DNA of 64,000 nt from an uncultured Eubacteriales bacterium (GCA_934561055.1 CAKTFN010000002.1:1-64000), one strand, 5' to 3'; shown: positions 42,885 through 52,247, numbered from the stretch's first letter. Numbers and translations are program-made. The notes: generated by a model from the sequence alone, not told the origin.

Positions 42885-44765
42885 TCAGTTAGCGTCGGTG
42901 AAGTTTGCGTCGGTATAACCTGCATCGGTGTAACCGCCGTTGTTTCCGCCCTGAGCGCCGCCCTGGTTGAAGTCTGCACCGCCGAACGGAGCGCCCTGCT
43001 GACCTGCCGCACCCTGTGCGCCGGCCTGTGCCTGAGCCTGCTGATAAAGCTTTTCCGAAACCTTATAGAAGGTCTGCTGCAAAGCTTCCTTTTCGTTCTT
43101 GATGAGGTTGAGATCCTGACCGTTCAATGCGTTCTTAAGGGAGTCAATCTTTGACTGAAGTTCACTCTTGTCGTTTGCGTCGAACTTCTCGCCCTCTTCG
43201 GAGAGGATTTTTTCGCACTGATATACCATCTGGTCGGCTTCGTTTCTTGTGTCAACTTCTTCACGGCGCTTCTTGTCCTCTTCTGCGAACTGTTCTGCGT
43301 CATGAACGGCCTTTTCAATGTCCTCTTTTGACATATTGCTTGAAGCGGTGATTGAAATCGACTGTTCCTTGCCCGTTCCGAGATCCTTTGCGGAAACGTG
43401 AACAATACCGTTTGCGTCGATATCGAAGGTAACTTCAATCTGAGGAACACCGCGGCGAGCCGGCATGATTCCGTCAAGGCTGAATACGCCGAGAGTCTTG
43501 TTATCCTTTGCGAATTCACGTTCACCCTGAAGAACATGAACCTCAACGGACGGCTGATTGTCAACTGCGGTTGAGAAGATCTGGCTCTTCTTTGTGGGGA
43601 TAGTCGTATTTCTTTCAATGACCTTTGTGTTGATTCCGCCCATGGTTTCAATACCGAGTGAAAGCGGAGTAACGTCAAGAAGAAGAAGACCCTTTACGTC
43701 GCCGCCGAGAACGCCGCCCTGAAGGCAAGCGCCGATTGCAACGCATTCATCCGGGTTGATTCCCTTGAACGGCTCTTTGCCGATGAACTTTTTGATTGCG
43801 TCCGTAACGGCCGGAATTCTTGATGAACCGCCGACCATGAGAACCTTGTCGATGTCGGAAGTGTTGAGTCCGGAGTCGCTCATTGCCTGACGAACCGGTC
43901 CCATTGTTGCTTCAACGAGGTCTGCGGTGAGTTCGTTGAACTTTGCTCTTGTGAGAGTTGCTTCAAGGTGCTTCGGACCTGTTGCGTCTGCGGTAATGAA
44001 CGGAAGGCTGATTGAAGATGAGGTTACGCCGGAAAGCTCGATCTTTGCTTTTTCGGCTGCTTCCTTGATTCTCTGCATTGCCATTTTGTCTGAACGGAGA
44101 TCAACGCCCTGTTCGGCCTTGAAGTTGTTGACGAGCCAGTCCATGATTCTCTGGTCGAAGTCGTCGCCGCCGAGGTGGTTGTTACCTGCGGTTGCAAGAA
44201 CCTCCTGAACGCCGTCACCCATTTCGATGATTGAAACGTCGAATGTTCCGCCGCCGAGGTCGTAAACCATAACCTTCTGGTCGTCTTCCTTGTCGATGCC
44301 GTAAGCAAGAGCTGCGGCTGTCGGCTCGTTGATGATTCTCTTAACGTCAAGACCGGCAATTTTGCCTGCGTCCTTTGTTGCCTGACGCTGAGCGTCGGTG
44401 AAGTATGCCGGAACGGTGATAACAGCTTCGGTAACCTTTTCGCCGAGATAAGCCTCTGCGTCGGATTTAAGCTTTTGAAGAATCATTGCGGAAATTTCCT
44501 GCGGAGTGTAGTTCTTTCCGTCAATGGTAACGTGATAGTTTGAACCCATCTGACGTTTGATTGAAGAGATTGTTCTTTCGGGGTTTGTGATTGCCTGTCT
44601 TTTTGCAACCTGACCGACAAGTCTTTCGCCAGTCTTTGAAAATGCAACAACTGACGGGGTTGTTCTTGCGCCTTCTGCGTTAGCGATAACAACGGGTTCG
44701 CCGCCTTCGATAACTGCTACGCATGAGTTTGTTGTACCAAGGTCAATACCGATAATCTTTGCCAT
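42885..44765 (-). CDS. dnaK: Chaperone DnaK (Hsp70)
   Basis: A 626-residue Hsp70. IIGIDLGTTNSCVAV (phosphate 1), VYDLGGGTFDVSI (phosphate 2) and LMVGGSSRIPAV (adenosine motif) mark the ATPase domain, then the substrate-binding domain and a Gln/Gly/Ala-rich C-terminal tail. The tail ends in repeats of YTDAN/FTDAN rather than the EEVD-like end seen in some bacteria. In the CIRCE-controlled operon. Confidence 0.98.
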   Translation of the reverse strand: MAKIIGIDLGTTNSCVAVIEGGEPVVIANAEGARTTPSVVAFSKTGERLVGQVAKRQAITNPERTISSIKRQMGSNYHVTIDGKNYTPQEISAMILQKLKSDAEAYLGEKVTEAVITVPAYFTDAQRQATKDAGKIAGLDVKRIINEPTAAALAYGIDKEDDQKVMVYDLGGGTFDVSIIEMGDGVQEVLATAGNNHLGGDDFDQRIMDWLVNNFKAEQGVDLRSDKMAMQRIKEAAEKAKIELSGVTSSSISLPFITADATGPKHLEATLTRAKFNELTADLVEATMGPVRQAMSDSGLNTSDIDKVLMVGGSSRIPAVTDAIKKFIGKEPFKGINPDECVAIGACLQGGVLGGDVKGLLLLDVTPLSLGIETMGGINTKVIERNTTIPTKKSQIFSTAVDNQPSVEVHVLQGEREFAKDNKTLGVFSLDGIMPARRGVPQIEVTFDIDANGIVHVSAKDLGTGKEQSISITASSNMSKEDIEKAVHDAEQFAEEDKKRREEVDTRNEADQMVYQCEKILSEEGEKFDANDKSELQSKIDSLKNALNGQDLNLIKNEKEALQQTFYKVSEKLYQQAQAQAGAQGAAGQQGAPFGGADFNQGGAQGGNNGGYTDAGYTDANFTDAN

Positions 44766-44810
44766 AATTTATTCCTCCAAATGATGTAATATCAAAATTT
44801 ATTTTATATG

Positions 44811-44844
44811 AAGAACCGAAAGCCGGGCTTAGGGTTCTTTTTTT
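44811..44844 (-). terminator. Intercistronic hairpin between grpE and dnaK
   Basis: AAGAACC (44811-44817) pairs with GGTTCTT (44833-44839). The T run is on the plus side, so on the coding strand it is a stem after an A run, more likely a processing or stability element. Confidence 0.45.
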
Positions 44845-45428
44845 CAGTTTGCAACCTGAACCATTGCGGGTCTGAGAATTCTGTCGCCGAGGCGATAGCC
44901 CTTTGAAAAGACCTGAGCAATAACGTTTTCGCCGAGGGATTCGTCTTCGGTGTGCATAACACCGTTGTGAATGTTGGGGTCAAACGGATCGCCCTTTTCG
45001 CCGAATGCTTCAACTCCGAGCTTTTTGAGCGTTTCGCAAAAGCTTGAGTAAATCATTTCGACGCCTTTTTTATAACTTTCAAGGTCTGTGTCGCCTGCAT
45101 TTATTGCACGCTCAAAATTGTCAAGAACTCCGAGAAGTTCTTTGAGGCAGTCGGCTTTTGAATCGCCGTAAGCGGCTTCTTTTTCTCTTGCGGTACGCTT
45201 TCTGTAATTATCATATTCCGCAAGGGTTCTGATATGCGCTTCCTTTGCGGCGGAAAGCTCTTTCTGAAGTTTTTGGGCTTCGGATTCGCCTTTCTCCTTT
45301 TTCTTTGACTTTTTTTCGCCGGAAGTTTTTTCCGAAGTTTTTTCCGAAGTTTTTTCCGACTTTTCGGTTTTAACTTCGGCTTCCTTTTCCTTTTTGATTT
45401 CATCTGACTCTTTTTTTGTTTCAGCCAT
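44844..45428 (-). CDS. grpE: Nucleotide exchange factor GrpE
   Basis: A 194-residue DnaK exchange factor. N-terminal ~55 residues are low-complexity Glu/Lys/Ser with three EKTS-type repeats; then a coiled coil (AEYDNYRKRTAREK) and the beta domain (ILRPAMVQVAN). ATG 45428 follows GGAGG; it overlaps the hrcA stop by 8 bp. Co-transcribed with hrcA, dnaK and dnaJ. Confidence 0.95.
   Translation of the reverse strand: MAETKKESDEIKKEKEAEVKTEKSEKTSEKTSEKTSGEKKSKKKEKGESEAQKLQKELSAAKEAHIRTLAEYDNYRKRTAREKEAAYGDSKADCLKELLGVLDNFERAINAGDTDLESYKKGVEMIYSSFCETLKKLGVEAFGEKGDPFDPNIHNGVMHTEDESLGENVIAQVFSKGYRLGDRILRPAMVQVAN
45322..45357 (-). repeat. Three tandem 12-bp repeats inside grpE
   Basis: Three exact copies of gaagttttttcc (plus strand), giving in-frame Lys-Thr-Ser-Glu repeats in the disordered N-terminus. 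Confidence 0.85.
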
Positions 45429-46476
45429 TGTCATCCTCCTTTTCTGTCGGTTCGTCGTCAAACGTATCAGTGAGCATTTTGCTCACAAGTTCGGTCAAAT
45501 ATTCAATTCCCGGAATCAGCTTTGCGTAATCGAGTCTTGTCGGACCGATGATTCCGATGGCTCCGGTCTCATGTCCGCGAATGTTATATCTTGAAATAAT
45601 CATGCTCGTGTTTTCAAGCTGGCGGAACATATTTTCTTTTCCGATTGTTACCGAAAGCGAGCCCTTGTTTGCCGAAACGGCACGTTCAAGCTTATCTCCC
45701 TCGTCAAAGAACTGCATCATTTCAAAAACGTTGTCGGAAAACTCACGGTGGTGAAGAAGGTTTTGTTCGCCTTCAAGATGAATTTCCGCCTGAACCGCTT
45801 TTGAAGCAATGTCTGCAAGGTGAGAAAAAAGCGGACTCATTGAAAGCGCTCCGGCGCCGAGCGACGCAACAAGCGTTTGAATCATAACCGTTCCGATGTC
45901 ACTGACCGGCCGTCCGATGAATGTTTCTTCGGTAATCCGATAAAAGTTTGAAACCATTTCGGATGTGAGTTCGGTATCCGTTCGGCAGATTCCGTTTTTA
46001 ATGATTCCGGACGATGTGATGAGAACGATCATCGCAAGGCGTGTTCCGACGGGGACAAGCTCAATCTTTTTGACAATTGCGCCCTCATCGGTCGGCGTTG
46101 TTGCAATCGACGCGCAATCGGTCATTTTTGCAAGAAGCTCACCGGCTTTTCCGAGAAGCTTTTCCGGATTCCCGGCGAAGCGTTCAAGCTGAGCCTTGAT
46201 TGTTTCCCTTTCTTCTTCCGAAAGTTCGTCACGGCTCATCAGGTGGTCGATGTAATAACGGTAACCTTTTTGTGAGGGAACCCTTCCGGCCGAGGTATGC
46301 GGCTGATCAAGAAGCCCCATTTCGGCAAGTTCGCTCATTTCGTTTCTGATTGTTGCGGAAGAAACAGAGATCGGAAGCGCACTCATCAAAAATTTCGAGC
46401 CGATCGGTTCACCGGTCTTGATGTAATGTTCAACAATTGCGGAAAGGATCATTTCCTTTCTTTTTCCAAGCTCCAT
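45421..46476 (-). CDS. hrcA: Heat-inducible transcription repressor HrcA
   Basis: A 351-residue repressor that binds CIRCE. N-terminal winged helix (RKEMILSAIVEHYIKTGEPIGS, SSATIRNEMSELAEMGLLDQPHTSAGRVPS, both in part), then the GAF-like domain ending in GPTRLDYAKLIP. A perfect CIRCE element lies 25 bp upstream, so the operon autoregulates. GrpE start is coupled to its stop. Confidence 0.96.
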   Translation of the reverse strand: MELGKRKEMILSAIVEHYIKTGEPIGSKFLMSALPISVSSATIRNEMSELAEMGLLDQPHTSAGRVPSQKGYRYYIDHLMSRDELSEEERETIKAQLERFAGNPEKLLGKAGELLAKMTDCASIATTPTDEGAIVKKIELVPVGTRLAMIVLITSSGIIKNGICRTDTELTSEMVSNFYRITEETFIGRPVSDIGTVMIQTLVASLGAGALSMSPLFSHLADIASKAVQAEIHLEGEQNLLHHREFSDNVFEMMQFFDEGDKLERAVSANKGSLSVTIGKENMFRQLENTSMIISRYNIRGHETGAIGIIGPTRLDYAKLIPGIEYLTELVSKMLTDTFDDEPTEKEDDNG

Positions 46477-46500
46477 GTCTTCGCCTCCTTCAGTGATGTT

Positions 46501-46527
46501 TTAGCACTCTTAATCATTGAGTGCTAA
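46501..46527 (-). promoter_or_regulatory. CIRCE operator
   Basis: Exact TTAGCACTC (46501-46509), 9 bp, GAGTGCTAA (46519-46527), between the promoter and hrcA. Confidence 0.97.
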
Positions 46528-46538
46528 TCACTGTCATT

Positions 46539-46567
46539 AATATACAACGTCTGCTAAAAAAAGTCAA
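46539..46567 (-). promoter_or_regulatory. Promoter of the hrcA operon
   Basis: Minus strand: TTGACT, 17 bp, TATATT. The CIRCE palindrome starts 12 bp past the -10, so bound HrcA blocks initiation. Confidence 0.85.
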
Positions 46568-46739
46568 GCGTTTTTTTAAAAAATTTTATTTTTTTTGCGC
46601 TTTTCTTTTCTATTATATATGTGTTTGACGAACCCGGTTTTGAAGAACATTTCCACTTCTCCGTTCAAGAGATAAGAGCAGAATTTTCCGCACAGTATTA
46701 AGCCGCCCGCTTAACGCTTCAAACGACGAAAAAATAAAA

Positions 46740-46773
46740 CAAAAGAGCAACCTTTGCAGGCTGCCCTCTTTTG
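46740..46773 (-). terminator. Terminator of the polyphosphate polymerase operon
   Basis: CAAAAGAG (46740-46747) pairs with CTCTTTTG (46766-46773); T-rich on the minus strand, at the stop of the lipoprotein gene. Confidence 0.8.
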
Positions 46774-46775
46774 CT

Positions 46776-48437
46776 TTATTTTGCTGCAACGGTATCGACA
46801 AGCCAACCGGGAGTGTACTGAGAACCGTAAAAGACCCCGTTTATTGAAACCCCGTTGTTGATTCCGCCGCTGTAAATTTTGTAATTTTTTCCTTTTTCAA
46901 GCTCCGAACCGGAGAACCAAAAGCTTTTGCAGCTTTTTGCGATTGAAAGACAAAAAATTTCTTTTCCGTCAAGTCCGGTGATCGCAAGGAGAGTATTCGC
47001 CGGAAAAGTTGCCGTTGTTGTCAGCTCCGGACATCTTTCTATGTTCCCCTGCTTGAGAGGAATGCTTCCGGAACTGAAAACCGTTCCGCCCATCACGGTA
47101 TAAATGCTTTTTGGGTTTTCCTCACTTTTTGAGCCGAATGAAACAACCGTTCCGCCGGTTTGAAGAACGTTTCCGTTTTCGCCGAAGCCGTATCCGTGTG
47201 TGTTAACGAAGACGCTTCCTCCGGTTATGTAAACGCTTTTTCCTTCAATCCCTTCGGCGCAGTATTCGACGTTAATGTTTCCGGACGCAATTGCAATTGT
47301 TGACGACGCAAAAAAAGCATTTGCATCGGTTTTAATGTCAAAATTTCCGTCGGTGATTATGATCTTTCCTCCGCAAAAAAATGCGTCGTCAAGGCTGTTC
47401 ACCGTAAAATCGCCGCCCGAAACGGTGAGCGATTTTTCCGCTCTGACCGCCTTTGATTCGCTTGCGTCAATTGTCTGTTCGCCTGAAGAACCGGTCATTC
47501 CGGAACTGACGTGCGGAATTGCCTTTGAATAATTCCTTTTTCCCGCTTTTCCGGTGCTTCCTTTTCCGCTCGTCAAATCAAGCACACCGCCGGAAACGGT
47601 GAGAGTTGAAGAACTTTGAATGCAGTTAAGGCCGCTTTCAATTTTAATTTTTCCGCCGGAAATCGTGATTTCGCCCTTTCCTTCGGAAAAGCCGGTTCTC
47701 ATTCCGTTTGAACCGCCGGAAGCGTTCAGCGTTCCCGCCATGAACGCAATTTTATTTTTTGCGCCGAGTGCGTCGTCTGCGCTTTCAACATTAATGTTTC
47801 CGCCGAGAACGGAAAGCTCCTTTTCGGAATAAATTCCCTTTTTATATTTTGCGCTGACCTTCAGCGTTCCGTTTCCTTCAATCGAAAGGTCGCTTTTGCT
47901 GAAAAGAACCGCCTGGGTATATTTTCCGCTTCTTCTTGCGGTATAGTTATCCTCGCCGGAACTGTCCGAAAACTCGTTGACTGCGTTTTCCGAAAGAATA
48001 ACGTGAACCTTCCGTCCGGAGCTTACAACACTGAACGGCGAATCCGAAAGAGAACGCGCAATCACCCCTTCAAGCTGAAGAAAAACATCTTTTTCGCTGT
48101 CTTTTGAATCAATGATTATTTTTCCGTCGGAAAGTTTTCCCTTGACCGAGTAATAGCCGCCCTTTGAAATTTTGAGAACCGAATCCGAAAACGAAGCTCC
48201 CTTTCCGTTGATTGTTGTGTTTTCATCGTTAAGGATAATATATGTGTCAACTTTTTTTGACGTTTCATTGCTTTGCGACGTCGGAACGGTGACCGAAGCG
48301 TTGTTTTCAATCGGCGCAACGGTTGAAAGAGCGGCCGTTGTTTCAACGCACGGCTTTTTGCAAGCCGCAAAAAAGAGCGGCAATGCCATAAACATAAGCG
48401 CCGAAAGAACGACGTTCAGTTTTTTCAAAGAATGCAT
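46776..48437 (-). CDS. Carbohydrate-binding beta-helix lipoprotein (Cthe_2159/DUF4353-like)
   Basis: A 553-residue surface lipoprotein. Signal peptide with lipobox FFAAC (Cys28), polar linker, then repeated beta-strand units such as LSIEGNGTLKVSAKYKKGI, ISGGKIKIES and VSGGVLDLTS, which form a right-handed beta-solenoid as in Cthe_2159, a pectin/cellulose-binding protein of Clostridium thermocellum. ATG 48437 is chosen because AAAGGAG precedes it and it yields a proper signal peptide. Last gene of the operon with VTC and DUF4956 proteins, a combination seen in other Clostridia. Confidence 0.8.
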   Translation of the reverse strand: MHSLKKLNVVLSALMFMALPLFFAACKKPCVETTAALSTVAPIENNASVTVPTSQSNETSKKVDTYIILNDENTTINGKGASFSDSVLKISKGGYYSVKGKLSDGKIIIDSKDSEKDVFLQLEGVIARSLSDSPFSVVSSGRKVHVILSENAVNEFSDSSGEDNYTARRSGKYTQAVLFSKSDLSIEGNGTLKVSAKYKKGIYSEKELSVLGGNINVESADDALGAKNKIAFMAGTLNASGGSNGMRTGFSEGKGEITISGGKIKIESGLNCIQSSSTLTVSGGVLDLTSGKGSTGKAGKRNYSKAIPHVSSGMTGSSGEQTIDASESKAVRAEKSLTVSGGDFTVNSLDDAFFCGGKIIITDGNFDIKTDANAFFASSTIAIASGNINVEYCAEGIEGKSVYITGGSVFVNTHGYGFGENGNVLQTGGTVVSFGSKSEENPKSIYTVMGGTVFSSGSIPLKQGNIERCPELTTTATFPANTLLAITGLDGKEIFCLSIAKSCKSFWFSGSELEKGKNYKIYSGGINNGVSINGVFYGSQYTPGWLVDTVAAK

Positions 48438-48454
48438 ACTGAAAAGAACTCCTT

Positions 48455-49135
48455 TTAAAGACTTTCTCCGTTTTCCGCAAGGCGGCAGCACATAATTTCA
48501 AGGTTGCCGTTCCTGCACCGAAGTGAATCGATAAATTCCTTTTCCTCTCCCTCTTTTTTGAGCCTGATTTCATAGCGGAGCTTGAAAAGACTTCCCATAT
48601 TTGTTGTCTTAACACTGATAAGCTCACAGTAATCGGTATATTTTTCAAAAAGGTCATTGAAAACCTCGGTATAATTGAGACTTTCCGGAATCACAACGAG
48701 AAGCTCTTTTTTCTTTGCGTTCGCCCTTGCGCCGAGCCGAAGCACGGAATAAAGCGAAAGAAGCAAAAGCATAATCGCCGCGAAAATCGCCGCAAAGGCA
48801 ACGTATCCCATTCCCGTTGCAAGACCCGAAGCGAGAGCGATAAAAATTGCACCGATTTCCTTTGCCGTTCCGGGAATACTTCTGAAACGAACGAGACTGA
48901 ATGCCCCGGCAACGGCAACGCCGGCCCCGAGATTTCCGTTAACCATCATGATCACAATCTGAACAACGGCAGGCAAAAGCGCAAGCGTAACAACAAAGCC
49001 GGAAGTGTATCTCTTTTCCGTTTTAACATAAACAAGCGCCGCCGCAAGCCCGATGAGCACCGAAGTAAAAAGACAAATAAAAAACGAAAACGGTGTTATC
49101 GATGATGAAAGGACTGACTGAAAGATTGCCGGCAT
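48455..49135 (-). CDS. DUF4956 membrane protein
   Basis: A 226-residue protein with four membrane helices and a cytoplasmic C-terminal domain. VNGNLGAGVAVAGAFSLVRFRSIPGTAKEIG, cited here in part as AFSLVRFRSIPGTAKEIG, is the signature of the DUF4956 family. Members are often found beside VTC-type polyphosphate polymerases, as here (the VTC gene is 65 bp upstream). ATG 49135 is preferred over 49204, which overlaps the VTC gene. Biochemical role unknown. Confidence 0.85.
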   Translation of the reverse strand: MPAIFQSVLSSSITPFSFFICLFTSVLIGLAAALVYVKTEKRYTSGFVVTLALLPAVVQIVIMMVNGNLGAGVAVAGAFSLVRFRSIPGTAKEIGAIFIALASGLATGMGYVAFAAIFAAIMLLLLSLYSVLRLGARANAKKKELLVVIPESLNYTEVFNDLFEKYTDYCELISVKTTNMGSLFKLRYEIRLKKEGEEKEFIDSLRCRNGNLEIMCCRLAENGESL

Positions 49136-49200
49136 TTTAAAATTCCTCCGTTTTTTCAAAAAATCTCTCCGTTTTTGCGAAAACCGATTCGCAAAAAAAA

Positions 49201-49917
49201 TCAAACAAGCACCTTCTCACCCTGAGGTGCAAACATCATTTCATATGCTTTTCCGTACTTTGAAAACGAGCGCGGATATATTTCAAGAACATCAAGTGCC
49301 TTTGAAAGCCAAACCGGAACCGCTCCGAGACTTTTCACCTCAAAGACAAGAAGAGCGTCGTCAAGAATCTTTTTTCCTTCGTCTCCGAGCGATAGGTCAA
49401 GAAGCTTTGTTCTGAAACGAATGTTTTCGTCAAAAGTCAAACGAAGTTCATGATCTTCCTTTGAAAAGAAAGCAGTTCTGTCGCAAAAAATCGAAACAGT
49501 CGGGCGAAGCCCGCGATAAAGACCCATGAAATACGCAATTTCTCCGTAAACCTGATCCTTTGAATTTTCGATTTTTCTTCTGCAAAGGAGGTCAACCGCC
49601 CGAGAATAGGTCATATTGATTCTTCTTTTATAAACAACACCTTTGTATTTCTTTTTCAGTTCAATAAAAACGTTGCTGTTTTCGTCCGGAATGCCGTATG
49701 ACCGAAGGCGAAGCTTTTCTTTGAAAACCGGCCGCTCAATCGAATTCCTGATGAGGCGGTAATCCGGCGTATCAAAATAAAGATTGCAAACCGTGCTTTT
49801 TCCGAACTCGTCGGGTGTGACGTAATCTCCGATGAGTTCAAAAAGCTTTTCTTTCTGAGTTTTTGTGATGACGTATTTTTTTTCGTAACGTTCAAAAACC
49901 GACTGGAAAACCGGCAA
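49201..49917 (-). CDS. VTC-domain polyphosphate polymerase
   Basis: A 238-residue protein of the VTC/CYTH tunnel fold that in yeast Vtc4 makes polyphosphate from ATP. FERYEKKYVI, NLYFDTPDY, KLRLRSYG, VFIELKKKYKG and YKRR supply the basic tunnel residues; LVFEVKSLGAVPVWLS closes the domain. Start is taken as TTG 49917: GGAGG lies 8 nt upstream, whereas the frame's first start (GTG 49926) lies within that ribosome site. It follows the histidine kinase gene by 36 bp and belongs to the same operon. Polymer product is inferred from family. Confidence 0.85.
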   Translation of the reverse strand: MPVFQSVFERYEKKYVITKTQKEKLFELIGDYVTPDEFGKSTVCNLYFDTPDYRLIRNSIERPVFKEKLRLRSYGIPDENSNVFIELKKKYKGVVYKRRINMTYSRAVDLLCRRKIENSKDQVYGEIAYFMGLYRGLRPTVSIFCDRTAFFSKEDHELRLTFDENIRFRTKLLDLSLGDEGKKILDDALLVFEVKSLGAVPVWLSKALDVLEIYPRSFSKYGKAYEMMFAPQGEKVLV

Positions 49918-49953
49918 AGAAATCACCTCCGAAAAAGAACAAAATTTTTAAGT

Positions 49954-51198
49954 TCAAAGAACAACTTTAAAGACGAGTGATTTTGAATCCGCCGTTTCAG
50001 CGGTAATTTTTCCCTTGTGGCGGAGAACAATCGCCTTTGCGATTGAAAGGCCGATTCCGTAGCCGCCCGTTTCTCTCGAACGGGAATTGTCTGCACGGTA
50101 AAAGCGGTCAAACAATCTCGGAAGCTGATCTTTGTCAACGTGGTCGCAATCATTATAAACGTCAAGACAAATGTTCTTTGCCGTCTTATAAAGCGAAACG
50201 GAAACTTTTCCGTTTTCGCTCGCATATTTCACGGCGTTGTCACAAAGGAGGGAAACAAGCTGGCGCAATTCCGCCTCGTTTCCTTTATACATAATGTGTT
50301 CGGGAGCACTGACCGAAAAGTCAAGTCCGTGAGCCTTTGCAATCGTTTCAAAATTCGCAGCCGTGTCAAGAACGGCCTCGCTCAAATCAAAGGTTTCGTG
50401 CTGAATCTCCTCCGAGGCTTCGTCAAGCTTTGAAAGTTCAACAAGATTCTTGACGAGGACGGAAAGTCTTTGGGTCTGATCCTTAATGCTTGTAATCCAC
50501 TCGCTTTCACCCTCGCAAAACTCAAGAACGTCCGCGTCGGCGGAAATAATCGCAAGCGGAGTTTTCAGCTCATGACCCGCATCGGTAATGAACTGTTTCT
50601 GTTTTTCAATGCTGTTTTTGACCGGCTTGAGCGCCCGGTTTGAAATTTTATAAACCGGGAAAATCAAAAGAAGAATGCAGGCAAGTCCGGTGAAAAACGA
50701 AATTGAAACGAGCGTAAAGCACGACTCAACCTCACGCTGAAAGTCAACGAAGATAATCATAGACTTTTGAGTTGTGCTGTCCTTGACGTAATAATAGCGA
50801 TATGAGTCAATCACGCCGAAGCCCGGCTCATTGGGATAAATCTGAGAAGCAAATTCAAACGCATCCTTGTCGCTCACCGCCGCAACATTCTCCGTCGAAA
50901 TATCCGTAACGACGTTTCCCTGAAGCTTTACGACGAAATATCTCGTCGAATACGGCGTTTCAACACTGATTTCTCCCTGAGCAAACGGATTCCAAAACGA
51001 TGAATAGTAATCCTCAAGACTGACGCTCGACGTCGGAAAATGGCCGTCGTTTTCTGCAATGAGAATCAGAGTATTCCTCAAATCAGTGTCACGCTGATAG
51101 ATATTAACCGCATTGACGGCGAAAAGCTGAACAAAAACAATCGTGACAAGAGCCACAAACGCAATTGCGACGAATTTTCGCTGAAGACGTTTCAGCAT
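49954..51198 (-). CDS. Sensor histidine kinase
   Basis: A 414-residue membrane kinase. Two membrane helices (about residues 10-30 and 163-185) flank an extracytoplasmic sensor of ~130 residues. The phosphorylated His209 is in DAGHELKTPLA; N box (LCDNAVKYA), RETGGYGIGLSIAKAI (G2) and the ATP lid are present. The start codon overlaps the response regulator stop. It should phosphorylate that regulator. The signal is not evident. Confidence 0.94.
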   Translation of the reverse strand: MLKRLQRKFVAIAFVALVTIVFVQLFAVNAVNIYQRDTDLRNTLILIAENDGHFPTSSVSLEDYYSSFWNPFAQGEISVETPYSTRYFVVKLQGNVVTDISTENVAAVSDKDAFEFASQIYPNEPGFGVIDSYRYYYVKDSTTQKSMIIFVDFQREVESCFTLVSISFFTGLACILLLIFPVYKISNRALKPVKNSIEKQKQFITDAGHELKTPLAIISADADVLEFCEGESEWITSIKDQTQRLSVLVKNLVELSKLDEASEEIQHETFDLSEAVLDTAANFETIAKAHGLDFSVSAPEHIMYKGNEAELRQLVSLLCDNAVKYASENGKVSVSLYKTAKNICLDVYNDCDHVDKDQLPRLFDRFYRADNSRSRETGGYGIGLSIAKAIVLRHKGKITAETADSKSLVFKVVL

Positions 51199-51869
51199 TT
51201 TACTTCCTCCAGAGTGTAACCGACTCCGCGGGTTGCCTTGATTTCAATGTTCGCTCCTAAGGAAGCGAGCTTTTTGCGAAGATACGAGATATAAACCCAA
51301 ACGACGTTTATTTCCGCTTCGGTTTCATATCCCCAAATTCGCTCCATGAACTGCTCGGTTGAGATGAGTCTTCCGGCGTTCGTCATGAGCATTTCAATCA
51401 TCTGAAACTCCTTGTTTCCGAGTCTGATTGAGCCGTTTTCGGTTGAAAGTTCATATGTTTCACGGTTGAGCGAAAGATTTCCGAGAGAAAGAAGGTTCGG
51501 CGAAAATTCGGTTTTCCTTCTCGTCATTGCGCGGATTCTCGCAAGAAGTTCTCCCGTTGCAAACGGCTTTGTGAGGTAATCGTCCGCACCGGAATCAAGG
51601 CCGAGAATTTTGTCTTCGGTCTGAGCCTTTGCGGTGAGAATGAGAACCGGGGTTGAAACTCCGTTTTCACGAAGCTTTTTGAGAACCTCAATTCCGTTCA
51701 TTTTCGGCATCATAAGGTCAAGGATGATTCCGTCGTAATTTTCGCTCATTCCGTAATCAAATGCGTCCTCGCCGTTATAGACGGGGTCAACGGAATAATT
51801 ACTGTGTTTAAGAATTGCACAAAGGGCCTTTGAAAGGTCCTTTTCGTCTTCCGCAAGAAGAAGTCTCAT
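51192..51869 (-). CDS. OmpR/PhoB-family response regulator
   Basis: A 225-residue regulator. Receiver domain with Asp51 as the phosphoacceptor (GIILDLMMPKMNG), Lys in LILTAKA, then a winged-helix output domain (LGNKEFQMIEMLMTNAGRLIS, VWVYISYLRKKL, TRGVGYTLEEVK). ATG 51869 follows GGAGGG; the longer frame is upstream of this site. First gene of a five-gene operon with its kinase, a VTC protein, DUF4956 and a lipoprotein. Confidence 0.95.
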   Translation of the reverse strand: MRLLLAEDEKDLSKALCAILKHSNYSVDPVYNGEDAFDYGMSENYDGIILDLMMPKMNGIEVLKKLRENGVSTPVLILTAKAQTEDKILGLDSGADDYLTKPFATGELLARIRAMTRRKTEFSPNLLSLGNLSLNRETYELSTENGSIRLGNKEFQMIEMLMTNAGRLISTEQFMERIWGYETEAEINVVWVYISYLRKKLASLGANIEIKATRGVGYTLEEVKC

Positions 51870-51910
51870 GGATTTACCCTCCTGATTTTTAAAACTCTTT
51901 TTCATCTAAT

Positions 51911-51939
51911 ATTATAACTGTTCTTACTGATTATGGCAA
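51911..51939 (-). promoter_or_regulatory. Promoter of the two-component/VTC operon
   Basis: Minus strand: TTGCCA, 17 bp, TATAAT. Confidence 0.75.
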
Positions 51940-52217
51940 GAAAAAATTCGTTCTTTCAAAAGAATCTTTTCGCTTTTATTATCGGAAATAATATAGTATA
52001 TCAACCTAAAACCAACATAAAGACGGCCTTTTGTCGGATTGAAGCGTAAAAAACCGAACGTTTCTTCTCTTTCGGTACTGCTTCGGACGAGTTCTTAAAG
52101 CGGCAGCGATAAAGAAATAAAACGTAAAAATCGCCTTTCGCCGCAGTCCGATTATTAAAAAGGGCTTCCCCCCTGAATTCATAAAAAGTTAACAAAGTGT
52201 TAAAGATGTTGCAGAGG
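51940..52217. other. Intergenic region
   Basis: With the flanking promoters about 425 bp separate the divergent regulator and Rossmann-fold genes. No credible gene or repeat seen in it. Confidence 0.5.
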
Positions 52218-52247
52218 TTGACTTTTGAATGTGAATACTGCTATAAT
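52218..52247 (+). promoter_or_regulatory. Promoter of the Rossmann-fold gene
   Basis: TTGACT, 18 bp, TATAAT; about 40 nt leader with GGAGG. Confidence 0.75.
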
